From Agromyces aurantiacus (GTDB taxonomy: Bacteria > Actinomycetota > Actinomycetes > Actinomycetales > Microbacteriaceae), in contig NZ_JAFBBW010000001.1 of assembly GCF_016907355.1 (NCBI RefSeq), positions 1,550,001 to 1,614,000 on the forward strand: a stretch of DNA of 64,000 bases, read 5' to 3'. The notes below the pieces were generated by a model. The model was not told where the DNA came from, made no database searches, and saw nothing but the letters and a program-made list of their open reading frames with translations. Positions 55,633-63,541 of the stretch are shown here, in pieces (the first letter of the stretch is position 1; every line of letters starts with the position of its first letter). A program made the position numbers and the translations under genes.

Positions 55633-56220
55633 TCAGCGCAGCAGGTCGAGGTACCCGTCGAGCAGCCGCGTGAGGCGCTCGGGCGAGGAGCTGCCGGGCG
55701 AGGCCACGGCGACCACCTGCACCCCGTCGACGAGCGCCATGAAGAGATCGGTGACGCTCGCGACATCCACGTCGTCGCGGACCTGGCCGAGCCGCTTGGC
55801 GGTCTCGAGGTGGTCGGCGATCTCGCCGCGCCACTGCTGCATCGTGCGCTCGTGGAGCTCGAGCAACTCGGGCTCGTTGGCCGCGTACTCCCAGAACGGG
55901 ATGACGATGCGCGCCTCGAGCAGGCGCTCCTCGTCGAGCGGGAAGATCTGCAGCATGAGGGCGCGCAGGGCGGGCAGGCCCTCGAGGTCGGCGCGCACCG
56001 CGGCGAAGCGCTCGTTCGTGGCCGCGAACACGTGCTCGAACGTCGCGCCGATCAACTCCTCCTTGTTGCGGAAGTAGGGGAACAGCCCGCCGTTCGCGAC
56101 GCCCGAGGCCTTGGCGATCTCGCGCATCGTCGTGGCGCGGAAGCCCTTGGCCGCGATGAGCCGCCACGTGGCGTGCACGATCGCGAGTCGTCGCTCGTCG
56201 TGGTCGACGATCTTCGGCAT
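55633..56220 (-). CDS. TetR family regulator
   Basis: 195 residues. HTH: TWRLIAAKGFRATTMREIAKASGVANGGLFPYFRNKEELI, standard TetR first domain. Flanked by the amine oxidase (converging) and an aldehyde dehydrogenase upstream in the same direction, so it may regulate either. GGGAGAGG precedes the ATG. Confidence 0.87.
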   Translation of the reverse strand: MPKIVDHDERRLAIVHATWRLIAAKGFRATTMREIAKASGVANGGLFPYFRNKEELIGATFEHVFAATNERFAAVRADLEGLPALRALMLQIFPLDEERLLEARIVIPFWEYAANEPELLELHERTMQQWRGEIADHLETAKRLGQVRDDVDVASVTDLFMALVDGVQVVAVASPGSSSPERLTRLLDGYLDLLR

Positions 56221-56270
56221 GGCCTCTCCCGGATGTCGGTGCGCTCGCCTCCACGATACGGGGGAGCGCG

Positions 56271-56307
56271 ACGGCGGCCGCCCGGATCGATCCCGGGCGG
56301 CCGCCGT
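56271..56307 (-). terminator. Terminator of the aldehyde dehydrogenase
   Basis: ACGGCGGCCGCCCGG (56271-56285) pairs with its complement at 56293-56307 around a seven-base loop; 3' of the dehydrogenase gene. Confidence 0.6.
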
Positions 56308-56325
56308 GTCGTGGCGCCTGCGGCG

Positions 56326-57765
56326 TCAGCCGTTGATCACCTGCGGGACGCCGAGCGCCTTCAGGCCCTCGACGCCGAACTCGAGGCCGTAGCCCGACTG
56401 CTTCGCGCCGCCGAACGGCACCATGGGGTGCACGGCGCCGTGCGAGTTGATCCACACCGTGCCGGCGTCGATGCGCGCGGCCACGGCGCGGGCCTGCTCG
56501 CGGTCCGACGACCAGACCGATGCGCCGAGCCCGACGTCGACGCCGTTCGCCTGCGCGATCACCTCGTCCAGGTCGCGGTAGCGGATGATCGGCAGCGCGG
56601 GCCCGAACTGCTCCTCCGCGACGAGCTCCGCGCCGGGGTCGATGTCGGCGACGAGCGTGGTCGGGTAGAAGTGGCCCGGCTGGTCGCGGTCGGGGTCGCC
56701 GCCGAGCAGCACGCGAGCTCCCGACGCCTTCGCCGACTCGACCAGGCGGTCGACGATGTCGAACTGCTGCCGGTTCTGCAGCGGCCCGAGCACGTTCCCC
56801 TCGTCGAGGCCGACGCCCATGGGCATCGCGCGGGCGACGTCGACGAGCGCGTCGCACACGGCGTCGTAGACGTCCTCGTGCACGTAGAGGCGCTTGAGCG
56901 CGGCGCAGGTCTGGCCGGTGTTGATGAACGCGCCCCAGAAGAGGCCCTCGGCGATGGCCTGCGGGTCGACATCGGGCAGCACGATGCCGGCATCGTTGCC
57001 GCCGAGCTCGAGCGTGAGGCGCTTGACCGTGTCGGCCGAGCTGCGGATGATCGCCTTGCCCGTCGCCGTCGATCCCGTGAACATGACCTTGCCGACGGAG
57101 GGGTGCGTGGAGAGCGCGGCGCCCACGTCGCGGCCGCCGCTGACGACCTGCAGCACGCCCTCGGGCAGCACGGCGTTGATCACGTGCACGAGCGCGAGCA
57201 CGCTGAGCGGCGTGTACTCCGAGGGCTTGACGACCACGGTGTTGCCCATGCGCAGCGCCGGGGCGATCTGCCACACGGTGATCATCTGCGGCCAGTTCCA
57301 CGGGCCGATCGCGCCCACGACACCGATGGGGCGGTAGGTGAGCTCGGCATGCGTCTGCCCGTCGTCGAACACGACCTCGGTCTCGAGCGGCGTCGAGGCC
57401 GCGGCGCGCATCCATCCGGATGCCCCGCCCACCTCGAACCGCGCGTTCGGGCCGTTCAGCGGCTTGCCCTGCTCGCGCGAGAGCAGCCGCGCGAGGCCCT
57501 CGGCGTTCGCGTCGATCGCGTCGGCGGCCGCAAGCAGCAGCTCGCTGCGGCGCTCGTGCCCGAGCGCGGCCCACGCGCGCTGGGCCGCGGACGCGGCCGC
57601 GACGGCGCGATCGAGGTCGTCGACCGTGTGCACGGGCGCCCGGCCGATGACCTCGCCGGTCGCGGGGTCGAGGATGTCGCGCGTGTCACCGGCCACGGGC
57701 GTGATCGCCTCGAGGAGGTCGGCGTCCGGGGCCTCGAGAACGCGGGTCGGGGTGTCGATGGTCAT
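56326..57765 (-). CDS. Aldehyde dehydrogenase
   Basis: 479 residues of the ALDH superfamily: VVGAIGPWNWPQMI, the Glu region TLELGGNDAGIV, catalytic Cys in NTGQTCAALKRL and EEQFGPALPIIRY. The CAAL environment is of the phenylacetaldehyde or betaine/succinate-semialdehyde type, not specific by eye. Likely oxidises the aldehyde from the amine oxidase, or the succinic semialdehyde from the hpa pathway. GGAGGAGAC precedes the ATG. Confidence 0.87.
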   Translation of the reverse strand: MTIDTPTRVLEAPDADLLEAITPVAGDTRDILDPATGEVIGRAPVHTVDDLDRAVAAASAAQRAWAALGHERRSELLLAAADAIDANAEGLARLLSREQGKPLNGPNARFEVGGASGWMRAAASTPLETEVVFDDGQTHAELTYRPIGVVGAIGPWNWPQMITVWQIAPALRMGNTVVVKPSEYTPLSVLALVHVINAVLPEGVLQVVSGGRDVGAALSTHPSVGKVMFTGSTATGKAIIRSSADTVKRLTLELGGNDAGIVLPDVDPQAIAEGLFWGAFINTGQTCAALKRLYVHEDVYDAVCDALVDVARAMPMGVGLDEGNVLGPLQNRQQFDIVDRLVESAKASGARVLLGGDPDRDQPGHFYPTTLVADIDPGAELVAEEQFGPALPIIRYRDLDEVIAQANGVDVGLGASVWSSDREQARAVAARIDAGTVWINSHGAVHPMVPFGGAKQSGYGLEFGVEGLKALGVPQVING

Positions 57766-57889
57766 GTCTCCTCCACATCGAGTCGTGGCCATCCACGCTA
57801 TGGACCGCGTGTCGTGGCGACTTGTCGCGGTGCGCGCCGCGGTTGACCGCCCGCGCACGGCTGCCGCGTCATCCGCTCGTCGCGCACGG

Positions 57890-57895
57890 CAGAAT
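57890..57895 (+). promoter_or_regulatory. Candidate leaderless -10 box for the NIPSNAP-like gene
   Basis: CAGAAT ends seven bases before the GTG at 57903. Confidence 0.4.
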
Positions 57896-57902
57896 GGGAC
57901 GG

Positions 57903-58205
57903 GTGAAGACCATCCAGCTGCGCAATTACACGCTCGTCGACGGGGAGTACGACGCCTTCGTCGCGTGGTGGCGGGAATGGATGCCGCGCGTGCGGACCGC
58001 CGCCGGGTTCACGATCGAGTTCGCGCACGGCATCCGGGAGTCGAACCGGTTCGTGTGGGCGGTCAGCGCACCCGGTGACGCCGACGCCTTCCGCGCGCTC
58101 GAGCAGGAGTACCTGGTCTCCGACGCGCGCGCCGAAGCGTTCGACGGCGTGCCGCAGCGCGTCGCGGTGTACGACATCGCGCTCGTCGACGACGTCGTGG
58201 GCTGA
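57903..58205 (+). CDS. NIPSNAP-like small protein
   Basis: 100 residues: IQLRNYTLVDGEYDAFVAWWREWMPRV, then HGIRESNRFVWAVSAPG and a repeated helix-strand pattern, as in the NIPSNAP/ferredoxin-like fold group of small dimeric alpha-beta proteins. Function unknown. A start at the ATG 57894 is possible; GTG fits the CAGAAT spacing. Confidence 0.65.
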   Translation: MKTIQLRNYTLVDGEYDAFVAWWREWMPRVRTAAGFTIEFAHGIRESNRFVWAVSAPGDADAFRALEQEYLVSDARAEAFDGVPQRVAVYDIALVDDVVG

Positions 58206-58259
58206 GCCCGCCGGCCCCGCGCCATCCGCACGTCGGCCGGGCCGGGACTCGACGTCGAG

Positions 58260-58265
58260 TACACT
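58260..58265 (+). promoter_or_regulatory. Probable -10 of gap
   Basis: TACACT, identical to the 6C RNA -10, lies 125 bases before the gap start; a leader of that length could hold regulation, but no obvious structure is seen. Confidence 0.4.
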
Positions 58266-58390
58266 GGCAGCGGCCCGAGGTACCACCGTGTACGCCCTTC
58301 CCGCTCATCGGGGCCGATACCATCTGAACACCCCCAAACTGAGTGCGGTCGACGCTGCCCACCATCGCGCGCGGCCGAGAAGGGCCTGAC

Positions 58391-59902
58391 GTGAGCCACG
58401 AGTTCGAATCCCGCCGTGAGGAATGGATCGCGAGGGAGGAGCTGGCCGAGCGGATGATCCCGCTGGTCGGCGGCCTCTACCGCCGCCACGGGGTGGTGAC
58501 GTCCATCCACGGCCGCCGGCTGATCAACGCGTCGGCGATCGACCTGCTGAAGGCCCATCGCTTCGCCCGGCAGGCGGGGGACGTCGAGCTCGCGCTCGAG
58601 GACACCATGCGCGTGCTCGAGGCGCTGGCCGAGATCGAGCCCGCGCCCGCGTCGATCGACGTGGCGCGCCTCGTCGCGCGGTACCACGCGGCCGAGCCGG
58701 GCACCGACCTCGTCGACTTCCTGCGCTCCGAGCTCGCGCCGGTGCTCGTCGACGGTGGCGACGACCGCCCCGCGGCGTCCGGCACCGACGTGGTGCTCTA
58801 CGGCTTCGGCCGGATCGGGCGCCTGCTCGCGCGCATCCTCATCGCGCACGCCGGCGGCGGCCAGGGGCTGCGCCTGCGCGCGATCGTCGTGCGCAAGGGC
58901 GCCGAGAACGACCTGCAGAAGCGCGCGAGCCTGCTGCGCCGCGACTCGGTGCACGGCCCGTTCCAGGGCACGATCACGGTCGACGAGGAGGCGAACACGA
59001 TCCTCGCCAACGGCACCCTGATCCAGGTCATCTACTCCGACGACCCGGGCAGCATCGACTACACCGCGTACGGCATCGACGACGCCATCGTGGTCGACAA
59101 CACCGGCCGCTGGCGCGACGAGGCGGGCCTGTCCCGCCACCTCGAGTCCAAGGGCGTCGCGCGCGTGCTGCTCACCGCGCCGGGCAAGGGCGCGATCAAG
59201 AACATCGTGCACGGCATCAACCACGGGGACATCGCGCCCGGCGACCGCATCCTCTCCGCGGCGTCGTGCACGACCAACGCGATCACGCCCGTGCTGGCCG
59301 CGATCGAGGACGCGTACGGCATCGTGCGCGGCCACGTCGAGACGGTCCACTCGTTCACGAACGACCAGAACCTCATCGACAACTTCCACAAGGGCGACCG
59401 CCGCGGCCGCTCGGCGGTGCTGAACATGGTCATCACCGAGACCGGCGCGGCGAAGGCCGTGTCGAAGGCGCTGCCCGCGCTCGAGGGCAAGCTGACCGGC
59501 TCGGCCATCCGCGTGCCCACGCCCGACGTGTCGCTCGCGATCCTGAACCTGCAGCTCGAGCGCCCCACCGACAAGGCGACGCTGAACGCCTACCTGCGCC
59601 AGGTCTCGCTCACCTCGCCGCTTCGCCAGCAGGTCGACTACATCGAGTCGGCCGAGGTCGTCTCGACCGACTTCGTCGGCAGCCACCGCGCGGGCATCGT
59701 CGACGGGCTCGCGACGATCGCCGACGGCACTGACGTCGTGCTCTACGTCTGGTACGACAACGAGTACGGCTACTCGTGCCAGGTGGTGCGCGTGATCGAG
59801 GCCATGGCGGGCACGCACCCGCGCGTGCTGCCCGAGCGGCAGCCGGTGCGCGTCGAGCAGGTCGTCGCGGCCGCCGTGCCCGAGGTCGCCGAGGTCGGCT
59901 GA
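58391..59902 (+). CDS. gap: Glyceraldehyde-3-phosphate dehydrogenase, long form
   Basis: 503 residues, longer than the usual 335. About 130 N-terminal residues of unknown helical nature (REEWIAREELAERMIPL) precede a Rossmann start (DVVLYGFGRIGRLLARIL) and the catalytic Cys 293 in SAASCTTNAITP, with SFTNDQNLIDN and VWYDNEYGYSCQVV. This length resembles the Corynebacterium GapB type, which is described as working in the gluconeogenic, NADP-linked direction; that role is inferred. The GTG at 58391 follows AGAAGGGCC. Confidence 0.9.
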   Translation: MSHEFESRREEWIAREELAERMIPLVGGLYRRHGVVTSIHGRRLINASAIDLLKAHRFARQAGDVELALEDTMRVLEALAEIEPAPASIDVARLVARYHAAEPGTDLVDFLRSELAPVLVDGGDDRPAASGTDVVLYGFGRIGRLLARILIAHAGGGQGLRLRAIVVRKGAENDLQKRASLLRRDSVHGPFQGTITVDEEANTILANGTLIQVIYSDDPGSIDYTAYGIDDAIVVDNTGRWRDEAGLSRHLESKGVARVLLTAPGKGAIKNIVHGINHGDIAPGDRILSAASCTTNAITPVLAAIEDAYGIVRGHVETVHSFTNDQNLIDNFHKGDRRGRSAVLNMVITETGAAKAVSKALPALEGKLTGSAIRVPTPDVSLAILNLQLERPTDKATLNAYLRQVSLTSPLRQQVDYIESAEVVSTDFVGSHRAGIVDGLATIADGTDVVLYVWYDNEYGYSCQVVRVIEAMAGTHPRVLPERQPVRVEQVVAAAVPEVAEVG

Positions 59903-59960
59903 GCGGATGGCGCGGGCGACCGCCCGGGGCGCGCTCGTCCGCGCTCGGCGGGCACCCGCC

Positions 59961-60032
59961 GCCGAACGCGTGCAGAACCGACCAGCGTGCGCGCTTCCGC
60001 ACGCGCGCTCGACGGATCTGCACGCGTTCGGC
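59961..60032. repeat. 72-bp hairpin element, copy 2
   Basis: Terminal arms GCCGAACGCGTGCAGA (59961-59976) and complement at 60017-60032, with an inner stem GCGTGCG/CGCACGC. Between gap and a thiolase on the plus strand. See copy 1 at 49945. Confidence 0.85.
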
Positions 60033-60081
60033 GCGGTGGCCGACCGGACCGGGGCGCGGAGCGAGGCGCGGCGGCCGGTCG

Positions 60082-60087
60082 TAGGCT
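60082..60087 (+). promoter_or_regulatory. Leaderless -10 box for the thiolase
   Basis: TAGGCT ends six bases before the ATG at 60094; same hexamer as at 29090. Confidence 0.5.
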
Positions 60088-60093
60088 GAGGGC

Positions 60094-61269
60094 ATGACCC
60101 GAGACGCCGTCATCGTCGACGTGATCCGGACCCCGGTGGGCCGGGGCAAGCCCGGGGGGATGCTGAGCGGCATCCACCCGGTCGACCTGCTCGCCGGGGT
60201 GCTCACCGCGCTCGTCGACCGCAACGACCTCGACCCGGCGCTGCTCGACGACGTGATCGGCGGCTGCGTCAGCCAAGTCGGCGAGCAGTCGTACAACATC
60301 ACGCGCAACGCCGTGCTCGCCGCGGGGTTCCCCGAGACGGTGCCGGGCACGACGATCGACCGCCAGTGCGGGTCGAGCCAGCAGGCCGCGACGTTCGCGG
60401 CGCAGGCGGTGCTCGCGGGCCACGCCGACCTGGTCATCGCGTGCGGCGTCGAGTCGATGAGCCGTGTGCCGCTCGGATCGAGCGCGGCCGGCGCCGACCC
60501 GTACGGCTCGCGCGTGCGCGCCCGCTACCCCGAGGGGCTCGTGAACCAGGGCGTGTCGGCCGAGCTCATCGCGGCGAAGTGGGGACTCTCCCGTGAGCGG
60601 CTCGACGAGTACGCGGCGCGCTCGCACGCGCTGGCCGCCGCGGCAGGGGAGTCGGGCGCGTTCGCGACCGAGGTGGTGCCCGTGGCGGGCGTCGACCGTC
60701 TCGTCGACGAGACCGTGCGCCCGGGCACGTCGGTCGAGTCGCTCGCGGGCCTGAACCCGGCGTTCCGCACCGATGCGCTCGCCGAGCGGTTCCCCGACGT
60801 CGGCTGGCACATCACGCCCGGCAATTCCTCGCCGCTCACCGACGGCGCCTCGGCGGCGCTGATCGCGAGCGCCGACGCCGCCGAGAAGCTCGGCCTCGAG
60901 CCGCGTGCACGGTTCCGGTCGTTCTCGGTGGTGGGCAGCGACCCGATGCTCATGCTGACGGGCGTGATCCCCGCGACCGAGCGCGTGCTCGATCGCGCCG
61001 GCCTCTCGCACGACGACATCGACGCGTACGAGGTCAACGAGGCCTTCGCGTCGGTGCCGCTCGCGTGGCTCGCCGAGACGGGGGCGGAGGTCGCGAAGCT
61101 CAACCCGCGCGGGGGCGCCATCGCGCTCGGCCACGCGCTCGGCTCGAGCGGCACGCGCCTGCTCACGACGCTCGTCAACCAGCTCGAGGCGACCGGCGGT
61201 CGATACGGGCTGCAGACCATGTGCGAGGGCGGCGGCATGGCCAACGCCACGATCATCGAACGCCTCTGA
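60094..61269 (+). CDS. Acetyl-CoA C-acyltransferase (thiolase)
   Basis: 391 residues of degradative thiolase type. Acyl-accepting Cys 92 in DRQCGSSQQA, NEAFASVPLAW, the His in AIALGHALGSSG and the second Cys in MCEGGGMAN are all in place. It cleaves or forms 3-ketoacyl-CoA. Followed 24 bases later by an SDR, suggesting a small beta-oxidation pair. Confidence 0.93.
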   Translation: MTRDAVIVDVIRTPVGRGKPGGMLSGIHPVDLLAGVLTALVDRNDLDPALLDDVIGGCVSQVGEQSYNITRNAVLAAGFPETVPGTTIDRQCGSSQQAATFAAQAVLAGHADLVIACGVESMSRVPLGSSAAGADPYGSRVRARYPEGLVNQGVSAELIAAKWGLSRERLDEYAARSHALAAAAGESGAFATEVVPVAGVDRLVDETVRPGTSVESLAGLNPAFRTDALAERFPDVGWHITPGNSSPLTDGASAALIASADAAEKLGLEPRARFRSFSVVGSDPMLMLTGVIPATERVLDRAGLSHDDIDAYEVNEAFASVPLAWLAETGAEVAKLNPRGGAIALGHALGSSGTRLLTTLVNQLEATGGRYGLQTMCEGGGMANATIIERL

Positions 61270-61293
61270 TCCGAACAACCCGCAAGGAGATCC

Positions 61294-62082
61294 ATGGAAC
61301 TGACCGGAGCATCCGCGATCGTCACGGGCGGCGCGTCCGGCCTCGGGCGCGCGACCGCGCAGGCGCTCGTCGACGGCGGCGCCCACGTCGTGATCGTCGA
61401 CCTGCCCGGGCCGCGCGGCGAGCAGGCCGCGGCCGAGCTCGGCGATCGCGCGCGATTCGTCGCGGCGGATGTCGCGGACGAGGCGCAGGTCACCGAGGCC
61501 GTCGCCGCGGCATCCGAGCTCGCGCCGCTGCGCGTCGCAGTGAACTGCGCGGGCATCGTGACCGCGAACCGCACGGTCGGCCGGGAGGGGCCGGCGCCGC
61601 TCGAGGCGTTCGAGCGCACCGTCCGGGTGAACCTCATCGGCACCTTCAACGTGCTGCGCCTCGCGGCCGCGGCCATCGCCGAGACCGAGCCCGTGTCGGG
61701 CGGGGTGCCCGGCGGACCGGCGACGCTCGAGCGCGGCGTCATCGTGAACACCGCCTCGGTCGCGGCGTTCGACGGCCAGATCGGCCAGGCCGCCTATTCG
61801 GCGTCGAAGGCGGGTGTGGCCGGCATGACCCTGCCGATCGCGCGCGACCTGTCGAAGCTGCTGATCCGCGTCATGACGATCGCGCCGGGCATCTTCGAGA
61901 CCCCGATGATGGCGGGTATGCCCGACGACGTGCGCGCCTCGCTCGAGCAGCAGGTGCCGCATCCGTCGCGCCTCGGGCACCCGGCCGAGTACGCCGCGCT
62001 CGTGCGCTCGATCATCGCGAACCCCATGCTCAACGGCGAGGTGATCCGGCTCGACGGCGCCATCCGCATGCAGCCGAAGTAG
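61294..62082 (+). CDS. Short-chain dehydrogenase (3-hydroxyacyl-CoA dehydrogenase-like)
   Basis: 262 residues. NAD-binding [10 protein letters not shown] (about 11-20), NCAGI, and the catalytic Tyr 168 and Lys 172 in AAYSASKAG. Overall close to the HSD17B10 type 3-hydroxyacyl-CoA dehydrogenase, including a [10 protein letters not shown] segment and an [10 protein letters not shown] loop. Follows the thiolase with AAGGAGATCC before the ATG, so the pair may work in fatty or branched acyl-CoA oxidation. Confidence 0.88.
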   Translation: MELTGASAIVTGGASGLGRATAQALVDGGAHVVIVDLPGPRGEQAAAELGDRARFVAADVADEAQVTEAVAAASELAPLRVAVNCAGIVTANRTVGREGPAPLEAFERTVRVNLIGTFNVLRLAAAAIAETEPVSGGVPGGPATLERGVIVNTASVAAFDGQIGQAAYSASKAGVAGMTLPIARDLSKLLIRVMTIAPGIFETPMMAGMPDDVRASLEQQVPHPSRLGHPAEYAALVRSIIANPMLNGEVIRLDGAIRMQPK

Positions 62083-62090
62083 GCGGGCCA

Positions 62091-62126
62091 GCGGATGCCG
62101 CGGGGCCGACGCCCCGCGGCATCCGC
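62091..62126. terminator. Hairpin with GCGGATGCCGC arms after the SDR gene
   Basis: GCGGATGCCGCGGGGC, CGAC loop, then its complement to 62126. A perfect 16-bp stem between converging genes; the arm core is shared with 1126 and 46686. Confidence 0.7.
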
Positions 62127-62134
62127 CCTCGCAC

Positions 62135-63130
62135 TCAGCAGCGCTGCCCGAACCCGCCGCGCTGCGCGCGCCAGGCCTTGAGGATCCCGTCGACGGAGTC
62201 CCACACGGCGATGATCACCACGCCGGCGATGACCGCCGTCGACACGACCCCGCCGGGATCGTCGCCCTCGGGCCAGCCGACGAGCTCGAAGAAACCGGGG
62301 TTGAGCAGCTGCCCGGTCGCCGCGAGCCAGGCGACCGGGATCGCGAAGGCGGCGTTGAGCGCGACGTTGGCCCCGGCGAAGACCCAGTTCCAGGTGCCGT
62401 TGCGGTAGAGCAGCGCGATGAAGACGACCTCGAGCGCCGCGATGCCGATGAGGTAGGGCAGCCAGAACGTCCAGAGCTCGGGGTTCAGCACGGGCGTGGT
62501 CTCGCCGCCGGGGAACTGCACCGTGAAGGTCTGCCAGACGAGCGCGACGACGAAGAGCACGAGGAACACGATCGACGCGATGAGGTCGCCGAGCCCGACC
62601 TGGCGGGCCTTCGGCAGCTCGGGCAGCTGCGCGAGCGTCCACTCGCCGATCGACGAGCTGCGCGATGGGGCGCGCTCGACGATCGCGAAGACGAGCGTGA
62701 CCCAGAAGGCGAGGTTCACGGCGACCGAGAACCCGGTGCTCAGCCCGTCGAGCATCGCCTGGCCCACGGTGCCGCCGCTGATGAGCTTCGCGAAGATGAC
62801 CGCGGCGGTGGAGATCGGCACGACGATCGAGAGCAGCAGCTTCAGCAGGCGCAGCCAGGGCAGGTAGTAGCGCGGGCCGATCAGCTGCATGGGCCGGTCG
62901 AGGTAGCCGGCGGCCAGGCGCTCGGGGTCGCCGAGCTCGGTGAGCACGGCGGACTCGGCATCGGCGGTCGTCGTGCCGGCGCCCGACGCGAGCCGTGCGT
63001 CGATCTGGTCGCCGATGCGCTCGCGCAGCTCGCGGGCGAACTCGGGTCGCTGCGCCTCGGGCACCGTGCGCGTGGCGGCGTGCACGTAGCGGTCGGTGAG
63101 GGTGGGGCCGGGCGGGGTCGGTGCGGTCAT
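62135..63130 (-). CDS. Membrane protein with HAAS/permease-prefix N-terminus
   Basis: 331 residues. The N-terminal 85 residues (DRYVHAATRTVPEAQRPEFARELRERIGDQIDAR, residues about 12-45) are like the HAAS or permease-prefix-1 domain found downstream of PadR regulators; six membrane helices follow. Function unknown; it may sense or respond to envelope signals as PadR partners do. The ATG at 63130 overlaps the PadR stop (ATGA). Confidence 0.8.
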   Translation of the reverse strand: MTAPTPPGPTLTDRYVHAATRTVPEAQRPEFARELRERIGDQIDARLASGAGTTTADAESAVLTELGDPERLAAGYLDRPMQLIGPRYYLPWLRLLKLLLSIVVPISTAAVIFAKLISGGTVGQAMLDGLSTGFSVAVNLAFWVTLVFAIVERAPSRSSSIGEWTLAQLPELPKARQVGLGDLIASIVFLVLFVVALVWQTFTVQFPGGETTPVLNPELWTFWLPYLIGIAALEVVFIALLYRNGTWNWVFAGANVALNAAFAIPVAWLAATGQLLNPGFFELVGWPEGDDPGGVVSTAVIAGVVIIAVWDSVDGILKAWRAQRGGFGQRC

Positions 63131-63468
63131 CGTTCGTCTCCCGAGGTGAGCCGGGCCAGCGCCCGGTCGATCTGCTTCCAGTCGGCGGTGAGGATGCCCG
63201 CGAGCTGCTCGCCCGCCGGGCTGGTGCGGTAGAACTTGCGGGGCCGGGCCTCGTCGGTGTTCCACTCGCTCGTGAGCAGTCCCTGCTTCTCGAGGCGGCG
63301 CAGCAGCGGGTAGAGCGTGTTCGCGTCGACCGCGATGCCGATGCCGTTCAGCGACTCGAGCAGGGCGTACCCGTAGTCGGGCTCGCGCAGCCGGACCAGG
63401 CACGCGAGCACGACCGTGCCGCGCCGGAGCTCCTGGAGGTGCCCGGCCGTGGTCGTGTCGTCGTTCAT
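63127..63468 (-). CDS. PadR family regulator
   Basis: 113 residues, short (PadR-s1) type: VVLACLVRLREPDYGYALLESLNGIGIAVDANTLYPLLRRLEKQGLL is the winged helix, residues about 20-70, followed by RPRKFYRTSPAGEQL. Normally represses itself and the adjacent membrane gene. The ATG at 63468 is leaderless (TACAGT seven bases upstream); the box overlaps a palindrome. Confidence 0.87.
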   Translation of the reverse strand: MNDDTTTAGHLQELRRGTVVLACLVRLREPDYGYALLESLNGIGIAVDANTLYPLLRRLEKQGLLTSEWNTDEARPRKFYRTSPAGEQLAGILTADWKQIDRALARLTSGDER

Positions 63469-63472
63469 GTCT

Positions 63473-63488
63473 CGCACTGTACTGTGCG
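63473..63488. promoter_or_regulatory. PadR promoter/operator
   Basis: CGCACTGTACTGTGCG is a 14-of-16 palindrome that covers the leaderless -10 TACAGT (63476-63481, minus). A bound PadR would block its own promoter. Confidence 0.6.
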
Positions 63489-63541
63489 ACGCACACTATT
63501 GCAAGCGACACGATGACGGATGGCGCACCCGTCTCGCACGG

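Noticed and set aside
59961..60032. Simple terminator of gap
   Set aside because: Its equal length and partial identity with 49945-50016, plus compensatory changes, indicate a repeated element rather than a one-off terminator.
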